Below are positions 45,206-56,769 of a DNA stretch of 64,000 nucleotides, one piece after another. The stretch is taken from NCBI GenBank assembly GCA_963682025.1, contig OY821519.1:193203784-193267783 (forward strand). Reading direction: 5' to 3'. The stretch's first letter is position 1; each line of letters begins with the position of its first letter. Source of the stretch: Cordilura impudica (Eukaryota > Arthropoda > Insecta > Diptera > Scathophagidae). A model generated the notes under the pieces. The model ran no database searches and had not been told where the DNA came from. It was given only the letters and a program-made list of their open reading frames with translations. The position numbers and the translations under genes were made by a program.

Positions 45206-45658
45206 CTAGAGGACCCCTGCTGCTCCGCAGCATTATATTATATTATATTAATTTTTATAACATAATACCAAAATTTGCCATGATAAGTTAATGTACAGTA
45301 ATGCCAAAATATGCTAAGATAAGTTAACGCACAGTAAAAGTAAAGTTGATTCTCCACGCATAACTTTCCTCAAACCCAACGAATTTGCCAAGAGAAGTTA
45401 ACGTACAGTAATGCCAAAATATGCCAAGATAAGTTAACATACATTAAAAGTAAAGTTGATTCTCCACGCATAACTTTCCTCAAATCCAAGCAGTTAATAG
45501 CTCAAAAGAAGGAGCTTGATCCACTGCGTGTTCTCAGACCTATGGCAACAGCCTACGTTAATTAGAACTCTAGTTATAGAGGTTTGGGAGAAGAAAAATA
45601 TTGAAAAAAATCTTGAATGCAAAGTTTATTCATAAATTCTTTTAATATATAAGATAGA
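45206..45658 (-). mobile_element. Family D Helitron, complete, 453 bp
   Basis: On the minus strand it starts TC at 45658, then TATCTTATATATTAAAAG. It ends with the hairpin TGCTGC-GGA-GCAGCA, GGGGTCCT and CTAG at 45209-45206. T follows on both sides as expected for A|T insertion. The interior has two tandem units of about 115 bp (45280-45500) with GATTCTCCACGCATAACTTT. No coding capacity. The same 3' end stands alone at 7583-7622. Confidence 0.75.
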
Positions 45659-45849
45659 TTATAACGAATGAATGAAAAAATCAATAAAGAAAATCTATCT
45701 ATCTATCTATCTATATACCGTTTGTCAATAAGATCTATGCACATGAAAAAAAAAAAAAAAATTTCAAAAGAAACATTGCCTTCTAGTTCAAGTAACCAAC
45801 TATTTATTTATTTTTTCATCGTACTCCATTTCATATATCTACAGAGGGG
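45659..45849. repeat. Spacer with (ATCT)n microsatellite
   Basis: A short ATCT microsatellite lies at 45692-45714, followed by a poly-A run. Confidence 0.6.
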
Positions 45850-46440
45850 GTCCCAGGTCCAACTAATTGAATATAGAATATAAGCATAAGTCCAATTTGT
45901 AATATTTTTTTGTTGTCTGCAGATATGAAAAGTTCATGCTATATTTATATGGGGACTAGGTCGAAAAATGGACCGATCCTGACCATATCTGGAAATGTCA
46001 GTTATTTTTTACAAAAACATATACGAACCAAATATGAGAAAATCTGTGAAAGAATTTTGTTATAGGTTTACGTGAAGATCGGGAAGCAGCTTTATGTGGA
46101 GGCTATGACTAAGCAATCTTCTATAGGATTTTTTTTGTTGGACTACTGATAAATGGGCTCAATAAGCACAAATAAACCAAATTTGACCAAGATCCATATG
46201 ATAATTCGGTCTCTTGGCCATGTAAGTCGATCTCATGGGGTATTTTTTATGGGGACTACTTCTAAATATGAACCGATTTTCACCACTCTCAATAGCTGAT
46301 AAAAACTTATATAAAAATTTCTTCAAAATATATTCATATTGACGATCTATAGTTTGATAACAAGATGGTCGGATAGATGGTAGAACGGACATCGAGTCGA
46401 TCGTTATAATAAACGATGGGTCTATGTTAAATAATTTTGC
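45850..46440 (+). mobile_element. Diverged family A element
   Basis: It matches family A from CCAGGTCCAACTAATTGAAT on, including TGGACCGATCCTGACCATAT and GATCGGGAAGCAGCTTTATG. The microsatellite has decayed to GATGGTCGGATAGATGG, and the last terminal repeat is missing. Confidence 0.6.
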
Positions 46441-46519
46441 CCTAATGGCATAGCGGTGTAAATATTCTAATGGATTTTAAAAAAGGACAACAGTTCAATT
46501 TAAGTCTATTAAAGTTTAA

Positions 46520-46838
46520 CTAGCAGATTCCAGCGCTCGAAATTCGAGTGCAGTTTCTAGGCAACTTTATTTTTCAACTTAGCCAATTCACAAACCAGCA
46601 CTTTTTTTTGTTTATTATTATTGTGAATGAAGATGACAAACTCATTAAAAAGCACATTAACTAATTTAATATTCACACACATAGCATATGTATAATTTTA
46701 TGTATGTATTAGTAGCAACTATAAATGCAATTTACTCGAAATAATGGACAAAATTTAAAAATCTCTAAATCTGTAAAATAGTAATATATGTTTGGCCAAA
46801 ATCGGGATAAAACGGTAGAACAAAACATCGGTCACAAA
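46520..46838 (-). mobile_element. Family C Helitron, copy 2 (5'-truncated)
   Basis: The 3' CTAG at 46520-46523 with the CTCGAAATTCGAG hairpin is intact. The 5' end is lost at CGGTCACAA (about 46838), next to the Tc1-like remnant. Confidence 0.65.
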
Positions 46839-46875
46839 AAATAGATTTATTGCACATTTCTTTGGGTTTTTAATT

Positions 46876-47745
46876 GCTAATATTTTGCTTGAGTATCAAT
46901 TACTAATTGCAAACGCATTTTAGCAATAAGCTTTGGAATATTCTATTCTGCAAGTATTTTTTCCCACTCTTCTTTAATAATTCTTATTAATTCATTTTTA
47001 TATGTCGGCGATTATTTATCGGCCTTTTTCTATAGATGGACGTAAAAATTTTGGATAAAGTTAATACCAGAACTCATGACAGGGTCATCAATAAATTTGG
47101 TACAGTTGTGTAATAGCATGGACCTTCACAAATAGGATTTATGTTCCGGATCATTATTTTGATAGAAATTGTATATGAACCTATGCGAATTTTTCGTAAA
47201 ACCAAAACCGAATTGGCGAACACTAGAGATTAATTAATTTTTTCAAATATCAATATAATCCTATTTGCTCATTATGTCATCCAAAATCCTGATTTTACCA
47301 ACTCTCTTGCTTGATATACAACACCGTACCATAACTGGCTGCTTTCCAAACTTTACTGAAGGAATCAAATTCGTATTTGGTAATGCTGTTGGAGATTTTA
47401 TTCAAACTTTTGGAGGTACGTCATCTCATCACAGAAAATAACATCATTCCTGTAATCTGAAGGAAGGGAAATGAATTTGGTAGCAAATTAAATTGTTTTT
47501 CAATATTTTACGCTTAGAGCCGAGGCTTTTCCCCAGGCACTCGTGGGGAATATTTGAGTTATTTTAATACATTTCGAATGGTCTCATGTGAAACACTCAG
47601 CCCATAATCATAATTTTCTTAAGGAGCTAATCGTCTTATGCTGGATTACGGCTTATCGTAAATAATTTTAATTATTTTGCTTTCAACACGTCGCGTTACT
47701 TTTTTTGGTCTGCCTGGCGACCATGGCTGATTTGCTCTTTATAAT
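46876..47745 (-). pseudogene. Tc1-like transposase pseudogene
   Basis: Broken frames on the minus strand give a Tc1-type order. GRPKKVTRR-like sequence and VSHETIRNVLK near 47690-47570 fit the DNA-binding half. NDVIFCDEMTYLQKF near 47430 may be the first catalytic Asp block. FYQNNDPEHKSYL near 47130 fits the second. ELIRIIKEEWEKILAE and IAKMRLQLVIDTQAKY lead to a stop at about 46878. Many stops and shifts are present, so the copy is old. Terminal repeats were not found. Confidence 0.6.
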
Positions 47746-47809
47746 AATAATTGAAATACACCAATTGAATATTATTCTGGCAAGCTCGTTTTCTTAGAAT
47801 TTTTAACTA

Positions 47810-48350
47810 CCAAAAATATATATACCGATCGACTTGGAGTCACTTTTTTGGTCCGTCCGGCCATCCGTTTGCGCATCTGTTCATGTCTCCGTCCGCCTGA
47901 GTGTCCACATGAACCTTGTAATCAAACTTATGAACTTATTTTGATGAAATTTGGTATATAAGCTTCTATCGGCCACAGAACAAATGCACTTGAAATTGGT
48001 GAAAATCGGTATATCCAGTAATCAGTACTTCAAAAATAAACCCCCTAGCACAATTCCTAGTCGTAGCCCCCATATAAAGCTGACTCAACATCTTCACTTA
48101 AAGATTTCTTTCAAATTTCGTTTCTTTTTCATTTTGCAAAAAATAATTTGCAAATATGGTCAGGATCGGTCCATTTTTCGGTCTACTTCCCATATAAATA
48201 TAGGATGCGATATGAATTTTTTGTGATCTGCAGGCAAAGAGTTAATGAAAAATTCCATTCATATTTGGTTTATGCTCATTTTCTATATCCAATTAGTTGG
48301 ACGTAAGACCCTTTCTATAAATGCGTGGTGCATGGTACCATATAGGCGGC
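47810..48350 (-). mobile_element. Diverged family A element
   Basis: It follows the minus orientation of family A from ATATACCGATCGACTTGGAG through CCGTCCGGCCATCCG to GGTGCATGGTACCATATAGG. Internal deletions and substitutions are many, and the palindrome is decayed. Confidence 0.55.
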
Positions 48351-48365
48351 CAAGATAGCCTATAA

Positions 48366-48770
48366 TCTATAATATTAATAGGCAAGGCGATTTCTTGTGA
48401 AATATTCTACCATATAAAAGGTATTTTTTTTGCAGATATTCATCATCTGTTAAATTTATATTTTTTGAGTAAAATACATTTAAAATCGCTGCTAACCCAT
48501 AAAAAACAAATTTTAGCTTCAAATAAAAAATTATACAATACTGTGTGTGTTTATCAAATTTGTGTTGTATTTTGAACTTACTAAAATTCATTAGCATACC
48601 TCATAAAATTAGTGATTAGCTTCTGTGTGTTCAACAAATATTTATAATGAAATTAAATGAATTTTATTTATATTTATAAATTTTTTATACATATAGAATA
48701 AAAAATATTGAATTAAAAAACCAAATTTCCTAGAATTTGCACTCGAATTTCGAGGGCTGGGCTTTGCTAG
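48366..48770 (+). mobile_element. Family C Helitron, copy 3, 405 bp
   Basis: It begins TC then TATAATATTAATAGGC, and GGCGATTTCTTGTGA follows. It ends with the hairpin CTCGAATTTCGAG, GGCTGGGCTTTG and CTAG at 48767-48770, then T. No coding capacity. Confidence 0.8.
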
Positions 48771-48793
48771 TTTTCTAAATTATTTTATATACA

Positions 48794-49138
48794 CTAGTAG
48801 ATTCCTGCCCTTGAAATTCGAGTGCAAATTCTAGGAAATTTTATTTTTTCATTATAGCCAATTCACAAATCAACACAAAAAACAAACTCATTTTTATAAG
48901 AAACACATTAACAAATTTAATAAACACACAGATAGCATTGTATAATTTTATGTATGTGTTATTAGCAACTTTAAATGCAATTTACTCAAAATAAACGAAA
49001 AAATTTAAAAATCTGTAAATCTACAAAACGGCTAAAAACAAATACCTTTCAAATAACATACGTTTGGTCAAAATCAGAATAAAACGGTAGAACAAAACAT
49101 CGGTCACAAGAAATCGCCTAGCCTATTAATGTTATAGA
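48794..49138 (-). mobile_element. Family C Helitron, copy 4, 345 bp
   Basis: Same family in the opposite orientation, with CTAG at 48794-48797 and TC at 49138-49137 on the minus strand. Its 3' end faces the 3' end of copy 3 across 23 bases. Confidence 0.8.
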
Positions 49139-50066
49139 CATGGTGTCACTCCTCATATGTAGAACAATTATTGTACATCAAAAGCATTCATGAAAAACCC
49201 AAATGCACCAAATTTGCGGAAAATTGTCTTATCCCAAGAAATGTTTGTGACCATTTATGGTAAGTATAAACATCGGTATTTGTTGTTCATGTTGTTAAAA
49301 AGTGTCTTTTTTAACGTGTTAGAATCTTACTGTCCTGAAGAAGTGCACTAACGGAATGTGTGTTAAAAAACAAAAATCAATTTAAAATTTTTACTGTGCA
49401 AAGACATTCTTCACAAACCGCACATAATTTGGGGCTAAGTTCCATCAGCCAAATATACGCTGTAGTTTTATTTAGTCAATAAACTTCCCGAAATCTAGTA
49501 TTCGATAATAATATCCAACGGATCACCTGCATCACGCTATTTTCTTCGGTGAATCCGAAACATATTACGGCGGTCATATTCTTCCGCTGTTATTAACACC
49601 ATATAATATGTTTCCTTAACAATTTTTTATTTAGTATTTATTTTCGTTTTAATATTTTTTATTTTTATCAATTTTTTTTTTCTTGAAATTCCTGAAAGAA
49701 CTTAATCGCTGTTGTAGCTTTTCACTTTGAAATACAGTCACTGATCAAGAAACATTGGAAGTTTTTGTTTTATTGTTATTTGATCTGAAAACTTTTCACA
49801 TAAAATACTGAATACAGGTACTGGCTGAGTGCTCCTGTAGCTCATTAATGAGGTATTGTTCCAAGTAACTGAAGCAAAGAAATAAAAGTCCTGCTGATGT
49901 TTGTGAGAAGTTTACGTGCTGAAAAGAATTACTTCCTTAATACATGATAATTATGCTTGCTTTTATTCTACTTCAGGTAGATCAGTGTGAAGGTCCTTTG
50001 AGGTGTTCCATATAAATTTGTTTCTTAAGTAACAAATATTTCATCAAACCTTTTAATTTTCCTTTT
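49139..50066. other. AT-rich stretch without genes
   Basis: No coding similarity or known repeat was recognised. Confidence 0.4.
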
Positions 50067-50875
50067 TATACCCTATACCACTATGTGGTTTGGGTATAAT
50101 GACTTTGTGCTGCTGTTTGTAACAACCAAAAATATTTGACCTAGACCCATCTTTAATTATACCGATCGAATCAGAATCACTTTCTGAGTTGATTTAACAA
50201 TGTCCGTCCGTCCGTCCGTCCGTCCGTCCGTCCGTCCGTCCGTCCGTCCGTCTGTGTGTCCATGTAAAGCTTGTAATCAAACTGCAGGTCGCAAATATGA
50301 ATATATTTTGATGAAATTTGGTATATAAGCTTTTATCGGCCATGGGATGAACGCTATTGAAACTGGTGAGAATCGGTCCATGTTCAGACCTAGCCCCCAT
50401 ACAAATTACCCATATAAAATCGACATAAATTGCCATAACATCCAAATTGTCATATAGATCTTACTCAAATTGGGTTTGTATGCGTTCATTACATCCACTA
50501 ATGAGTAGTCCAAAAATGGTCCCTTTGACCCCATATAGAGCTGCTTCCCGATCTTCACTTAAATCTATTAAAAAACAAAAATATTGCACTGATTCTTCTC
50601 AAATTTTGTTTGTATATATTTTTGCAAAATACAATAGACTTTACCAAACATGATCAGGATCGGTCCATTTTTGGACCTAGTCCCTTTATAGATATAGCAT
50701 CGGATATGAACTTTTTCATATCTGCAGCCAAAAAAATTAATAAAAATTCCAATGAAATTTGGTTTTTGCTTATTTTCAATGTCCAGTTAGTTGGGCCTAA
50801 GAGATAGGGTTTCTAAATGCATGGTATAGGGTATCGTATAGTCGGTCTAGACCGACTATAATTTTCTTACTTGTT
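50067..50875 (-). mobile_element. Family A element, full copy
   Basis: On the plus strand it runs from TATACCCTATACCACTATG to the GTCGGTCTAGACCGAC palindrome and TTTTCTTACTTGTT. It has the longest GTCC microsatellite of the window (about 12 units). The sequence is very close to that of the copies at 16407 and 51670. Confidence 0.85.
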
Positions 50876-51669
50876 TAGCATTCAAATATTTCACCAAGTG
50901 TATTTGAAGTAACTGCATAACTATTGTTCAATTCTGTGGCAAATATAAATTTAAATATAAATATACACAGCAAATAGATTAATTGAGGCTACAGAATTTA
51001 TTGCCTACCGAATTGACAATGAATTCGGATTACAATTCCGTTGTAAATTGCTTATCGCAGTAGATTGGTTAGCTTCTATTAAGCGTCTGCTTTACAATCG
51101 AATATAGAGTTGTTTAAATTTAGAATAATTTTTATTCTGTGTGTAAATGCATACAAAAATTTAAAATTTGCCAAACGAATTGCTTTAAATCTGATTAACT
51201 GTGTTTTCGATTGTACTCATATTAACAGAAATTTAATTCTAGCTAGCCGTTTTTTATTATGATAAGACAATAGAATTTTAAACTTAATTAACACAAAATA
51301 AATAAATAATAAATTTGGTAGTTACAATTATTTGTTTTCTATGTATAGAAATGTTGCAAGAAATCTAATAAAATTTAAGTGTCATATTGTTCTAATTATT
51401 ATTACACTGCTGAAGTTTCTATTGGAAATGTTATTGTGTATTTCAAATAACTTAAGGATACACTATGATACAGACAATTAGGAAGAGGGTTGGAGCAAAA
51501 CACATTTATAGGATTTTGCGTTCAAATTTTATAATTAGTTTTTAGTTAATGACACAAACAAATCATGAAGATGGAAATATATAATAGAATGAAGCAGGCA
51601 AATAAGGGCTTTCAATCAAAAAGAGAAATTATTCAGGAGACGAGAAAATCATAGAAAACCAGAAAAAAA
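50876..51669. other. Spacer between inverted family A copies
   Basis: AT-rich DNA without recognised features. Confidence 0.4.
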
Positions 51670-52455
51670 ACAAGTAAGAAAATTATAGTCGGTCTAGACC
51701 GACTATATGATACCCTATACCATGGCTTAGAGACCCTATCTTTCGGTCCAACTACTTCGATATAGAAAATAAGCATAAACCAAATTTGAGTTGGATTTTT
51801 ATTAATTTTTTTGGCTGCAGATATGAAAAAGTTCATATCGGATGCTATATCTATAAAGGGACTAGGTCCAAAAATGGACCGATCCTGATCATGTTTGGTA
51901 AAGTCTCTTGTATTTTGCAAAAATATGTACAAACAAAATTTGAGAAGAATCAGTGCAATATTTTTGTTTTTTTATAGATTTAAGTGAAGATCGGGAAGCA
52001 GCTCTATATGGGGTCAAAGGGATCATTTTTGGACTACTCACTAGTGGATGTAATGAACGCATACAAACCCAATTTGAGTAAGATCTATATGACAATTTGG
52101 ATCCTATGGCAATTTATGTCGATTTCATATGGGTAATTTGTATGGGGGCTAGGTCTGAACATGGACCGATTCTCACCAATTTCAATAGCGTTCATCCCAT
52201 GGCCGATAAAAGCTTATATACCAAATTTCATCAAAATATATTCATATTTGCGACCTGCAGTTTGATTACAAGCTTTACATGGACACACAGACGGACGGAC
52301 GGACGGACGGACGGACGGACATTGTTAAATCAACTCAGAAAGTGATTCTGATTCGATCGGTATAATTAAAGATGGGTCTAGGTCAAATATTTTTGGTTGT
52401 TACAAACAGCAGCACAAAGTCATTATACCCAAACCACATAGTGGTATAGGGTATA
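51670..52455 (+). mobile_element. Family A element, full copy, start of a second unit
   Basis: It runs from ACAAGTAAGAAAATTATAG to TGGTATAGGGTATA. The next bases, ACAAGTAAGAAAT, repeat the first bases of the element, as if a second unit had once followed head to tail. It forms an inverted pair with 50067-50875. Confidence 0.85.
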
Positions 52456-52771
52456 ACAAGTAAGAAATACATACAGTTGTAGCAAAAAGTGAGCGTTCGC
52501 AATTCATTTAAAAATTTAAATGAATATTTTTATAACAAAAGTGTATTAAAGGAAATCTCAATTACTTTCATTATTCTCTTTAGTTATTACTTTATTTATA
52601 AGCGTAAATAAAAAAATAGAATTCTCTTTTACAAAGAAATAAAAACTACGTAATTTGAATTTTAAACAGTTTTGCTTTTTTTTGACCTGGCTGGCAAGAA
52701 AAACGGTTTTTAACTACAAATTATTTTCAAATAAGATCAAGTTACTATAAAATCACTGTAAATGTACATCT
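52456..52771. other. AT-rich spacer
   Basis: Nothing recognised. In the inversion model this flank was originally next to the sequence below 56019. Confidence 0.4.
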
Positions 52772-53187
52772 TCTGTAATATTAATAGGCTAGGCGATTTC
52801 TTATGACTGATGTTTTGTTCTACCGTTTTATCCCAATTTCGACCAAACGTATATCATTTGAAAGGTATTTCTTTTTAGCCGTTTTGCAGATTTACAGATT
52901 TCAAAATTTTTTCCTTTATTTTGAGTAAATTGCATTTAAAGTTGCTACTAACACATACATAAAATTATACAATGCTATGTGTGTGTTTATTAAATTTGTT
53001 AATGTGTTTGTTATAAAAATGAGTTTGTTTATTGTGTTGATTTGTGAATTGGCTATAATTGATTAGCATACCTTTAGGGTCTTTATTTAACTCTTTCAGG
53101 TTTGGTGGTCAGTTATCTAACCACCTACTCTTGAGTGTTTAATGAAAAAATAAAATTTCCTAGAATTTGGGGGCTGGAATCTGCTAG
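52772..53187 (+). mobile_element. Family C Helitron, copy 5 (inversion partner)
   Basis: It begins TC then TGTAATATTAATAGGC and ends GGCTGGAATCTG and CTAG at 53184-53187. The hairpin is reduced (GAATTTGGGGGC). Directly after CTAG, at 53188, Jockey coding sequence starts in mid-gene. Confidence 0.75.
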
Positions 53188-54240
53188 TACACCTAAATAT
53201 CTCTGTAAACTTATTGCTGATTTTATTGGAAATAGAACTTTCATGGTCTCCGTCAATAATGAACTTTCATCCCCTAAAATAATAACAACTGGATTACCCC
53301 AAGGATCACTATTATCACCATTACTTTATTCAATATATACGTCCGATTTCTCAGTTCCGCCATACATGAATATAGCATATGATGCAGACGACTGCGCTAA
53401 TCACAACAAAAAAACTCACTAGTGCACTGCTTAAAAAATTGAAAAAGGTATTTTAGCCAGCAATAAATATTTCTATAAGTGGAAAATCAAGATAAATCCT
53501 ACCAAAAATCAAGCAATAATCTTTCCGTTTAATAAATCTCCGAAAAGAACTCCTAGACGTCAACTGGTGTTTGGAAGTGACTTTATAAATGTAAGCAACG
53601 AAGTTAAATATCTTGGTGTCATTTTAGACAAAAAGCTAAATAAACGCAATGCAAAATAAACGTTTTTTTTAAACTTAAAAAACAAAAATTTACTCTACAA
53701 AAATGTCATTACACCAGTTTTAACTTACGCATACCCTATATGGTATTCAGCTGCAAATGTCATTTAAAAAAGTTGCAAATAATTCAAAACAAATGTCTAA
53801 AAATGAAACAGAACAAGCATTGGAGATATTTCACGTACATGCTTCATCATGAAACGGGATAAGAGAAAATAATATAATTCGTAACAAGACTTAAAAGTAA
53901 TTATTTTAACAAAATTGAAAGTTCTTCTTATCCATTGATTAGAGAATGTAGGCAATTAACTTAAAATTATCAGAAAATATCAAATTGAAAATTATATTGT
54001 TTATAATCAACTTTTATAAATGTGTATTTTTCTAACAGTATTTGAATTTCCAAATATTTATATAAAGGATTTTTCCCCTATTGTACCTTTAAAACTTTTA
54101 TGTTTAATAAAAATTTGTTAACTAATATTTTAAGATCTCATTATATTAATTGTTCTAATATCTAGTCGATAAGATCTCGAAATATATGTACGTATCATGT
54201 AAATATAATCTGTCAATAAAGGATGAATAAATAAATAAAA
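53188..54240 (+). pseudogene. Jockey-like retrotransposon, 3' piece
   Basis: The frame starts TPKYLCKLIADFIGNRTFMV, then ELSSPKIITTGLPQGSLLSP (RT motif) and NIAYDADDCA. Here the YADD tyrosine neighbourhood reads YDADD. After frameshifts come NKYFYKWKIKINPTKNQAII and SNEVKYLGVILDKKLN. Coding traces fade after 53650, and the element ends with an AATAAATAAATAAAAAG tail at about 54240. The preceding part of the same gene lies at 56396-56765 on the other strand. Confidence 0.75.
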
Positions 54241-54460
54241 AGAAATCTAATTGCTTCTATTTCTGTTTTTTGTATGAAACTGTGTCCTTTTTTGTTGTTA
54301 GAAAAAATAAGATATGTGATTAAATAAATACTAGTCTGTTAAAAAATACATTATTTTTTTAATAAAAAAAACGTCAAATAAACAGTGCTCGTTTTAACCA
54401 ATTTTTCGATTTAACGAACGGGCCTGACATTATATCTTTCATTATACAGGGAAACCACTG
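54241..54460 (+). mobile_element. Probable Tigger/pogo-type 3' terminus
   Basis: ATTTTTCGATTTAACGAACG at about 54400 and the end GGGAAACCACTG at 54449-54460 followed by TA resemble a pogo/Tigger terminal repeat. Reversed, it starts CAGTGGTTTCCCTG, comparable to CAACGGTTTCTCGG at the other candidate end near 61246. In the inversion model it is the 3' end of the Tigger pseudogene at 56770-58195. Confidence 0.4.
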
Positions 54461-55247
54461 TACTTATATATAAAATCTAGCTTTTAAAAATAATGCTTTA
54501 CCTTTTCATATTTTGGGAAAAATGTTCTGATTTATTAATTTCCGCTGTAACTTTGGATTGAAAAGTAATAAATTAGCAAATTGAATAGCAAATTAGAGCA
54601 TGTGGTTTCACAAAATGGATATATTTTTAAAAAACAGAAATGAAATATACATTTAATATATAATTATATTATGAATATTTTATACCAAAATCAGTTTTTT
54701 TTTCCAAATTCCACTATTCCTCATATTTAACTCGAAACGTTACATAGAAAATATTATTATTTTTGCCATCGATAGTAATCAGAAATACACAGAAAACAAC
54801 GATTTCAGAAAAAAGTATTGAAAAAAAGAAATTGTTAGGCGTTTCTTTTTTGGAAAATCACATTTTCGCATTTTAATCATTATTGATTTCAAAATTATTA
54901 TGTATGTCATAATCATCATTTACTTCATAATCATTATTTAATTCATTATAATAATCTTCATCATCATCACCGTCATCGCCTTAATCATATTCATTGTGGG
55001 GAATAAAAATATCTACAAGGGATGGATTAAAACTTTCACTGTAACACAGTGAATTTTTAGCGGAAGCTATAAGTTGTAAACAAGAGCTACTACAATACAA
55101 CTGAGGACATATTTAGGACCAGTGACGTTAAATTAGTAAACATCATGTGATAAAAATCATTCATCAGACAAAATTTGCAATTTTGCTTTGCAGTGTAATC
55201 ACTTGAGATATTAAAATTTTAATATTTAACATTGTGCGCAAAAATAA
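54461..55247. other. AT-rich stretch without genes
   Basis: Contains a short CATCAT-type run near 54960. Nothing else was recognised. Confidence 0.4.
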
Positions 55248-55608
55248 TCTATAATACTAATGAGGAAGGCGATTTCTTGTGACATATTCTACACCTTAAA
55301 TTAGCAACCGATTTTTGACAAAAATATACCATTTAAATGATATTTCTTTATAGATGTTCACCATGTTCACAGGCGTGCACCATCTGGTACATTTTTCTGG
55401 AGTAAAATTCATTTAAAGTTGCTACTCATACACACATATAACACATATTTTAGTTTCAAATAAAAAAACTATATGCTGTGTGTGTGCTTATTAAATTTGT
55501 GATAAATTATGATTAGCATACCTTTAGGCTCTTATAAAATTTTTTATGAATAAAAAAGTAAATTTTCCTAGAATTTGAACTCGAATTTCGAGGGCTGGGC
55601 TCTGCTAG
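55248..55608 (+). mobile_element. Family C Helitron, copy 6, 361 bp
   Basis: TC then TATAATACTAATGAGG at the 5' end, hairpin CTCGAATTTCGAG, GGCTGGGCTCTG and CTAG at 55605-55608, then T. Confidence 0.8.
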
Positions 55609-56019
55609 TAATAATTATTGAAATTTGAATACACTCTGCAAATAAAGTAAACAACTTCGAAGCTTTGTTTTTGCAACTAGAGACGTAGAATTTTACTTGC
55701 TTTCACTCGATATTGAACACGAATTGAAAGTTAAAGAAAATTTTTAGAATTAATCGCACAATTTTGATGCATTTTGCCTCTGTGTGTTTCTGTTAAAACC
55801 AGCTTCATGGAACACATTTCTGCAAATATTCTTGTAGGAATTTTTGAATTTTTCTTTTATTAAATTCTTTAATTAAAAATCACTTTTCATTCTTGAAGGC
55901 ATCCTGATTTTGGAGACTTACATATATTTTTGTTTTATTTTATTTGTCGACAATTTTTTATCGTTCAAGAGGGCTTTTGACTATTTCCCAGTTTGACGTG
56001 TGGAACTTTAATATCTTAA
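55609..56019. other. AT-rich spacer
   Basis: Nothing recognised. Confidence 0.4.
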
Positions 56020-56395
56020 CTAGCAGATTCCAGCCCTCGAAATTCGAGTGTAAATTCTAAGAAATTTTATTTTCCATTATATAAAGACCCAACAGGTATG
56101 TTAATCAACTATAGCCAATTCACAAATCAACACAAAAAACAAACTCATTTTTATTACAAACACATTAACAAATTTAATAAACACACACATAGCATTGTCT
56201 AATTTTATGTATGTGTTAGTAGCAACTTTAAATGCAATTTACTCAAAATAAAGGAAAAAATTTAGAAATCTGTAAATCTGCAAAACGGCTAAAAAGAAAT
56301 ACCTTTCAAATAATATACATTTGATCAAAATCGGGATAAAATGGTAGAACAAAACATCGATCACAAGAAATCGCCTAGCCTATTAATATTATAGA
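56020..56395 (-). mobile_element. Family C Helitron, copy 7, 376 bp (inversion partner)
   Basis: The minus-strand 5' end is TC at 56395-56394, then TATAATATTAATAGGC. The 3' end is the CTCGAAATTCGAG hairpin and CTAG at 56023-56020. Immediately upstream of TC on the minus strand is Jockey coding sequence ending GCTGCAAA. Confidence 0.8.
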
Positions 56396-56765
56396 TTTGC
56401 AGCTATAAATTTGTATAAAAGACCAATATGCCAAACTGTGTCAAACGCTTTCTCAATACCTAATAGTATTTTTTGTTTTGCTTATTTGATGAGTAGCGCT
56501 ATGTTCTTTTTGTAATCCAAATTGTTCATTACTTATAATGGAACTTTCTGTAGCAAATTCACTAAGACGCGTATAGATTAACTTCTCGAACAGTTTACAT
56601 AAATTGCTTAATAAATTTATAGGTCTGTAACTTGAAGGGTTATTTTTTGGTTTATTAGGTCTCCGTATAGCAATGACCTTAGCAGATTTTAACATAATAG
56701 GGAAATAATTGAGCTTATTGCACCTAGGAGTAATTGGAAACATTGTAAAATTATAGAAAATAATT
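56396..56765 (-). pseudogene. Jockey-like retrotransposon, 5' piece of RT
   Basis: On the minus strand: PRCNKLNYFPIMLKSAKVIA, IRRPNKPKNNPSSYRPINLL, SNLCKLFEKLIYTRLSEFA and EQFGLQKEHSATHQI, which are the first RT motifs of Jockey elements. After a frameshift follows GIEKAFDTVWHIGLLYKFIA, with the first catalytic Asp region in a degraded form (IEKAFD). It stops at AAN, exactly at the Helitron 5' end. The 5' side fades out against the end of the Tigger pseudogene. Confidence 0.75.
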
Positions 56766-56769
56766 TTGG

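Noticed and set aside
6530..52320. CRISPR array or satellite from the GGAC/GTCC runs
   Set aside because: They are simple tetranucleotide microsatellites within dispersed elements, without spacers.
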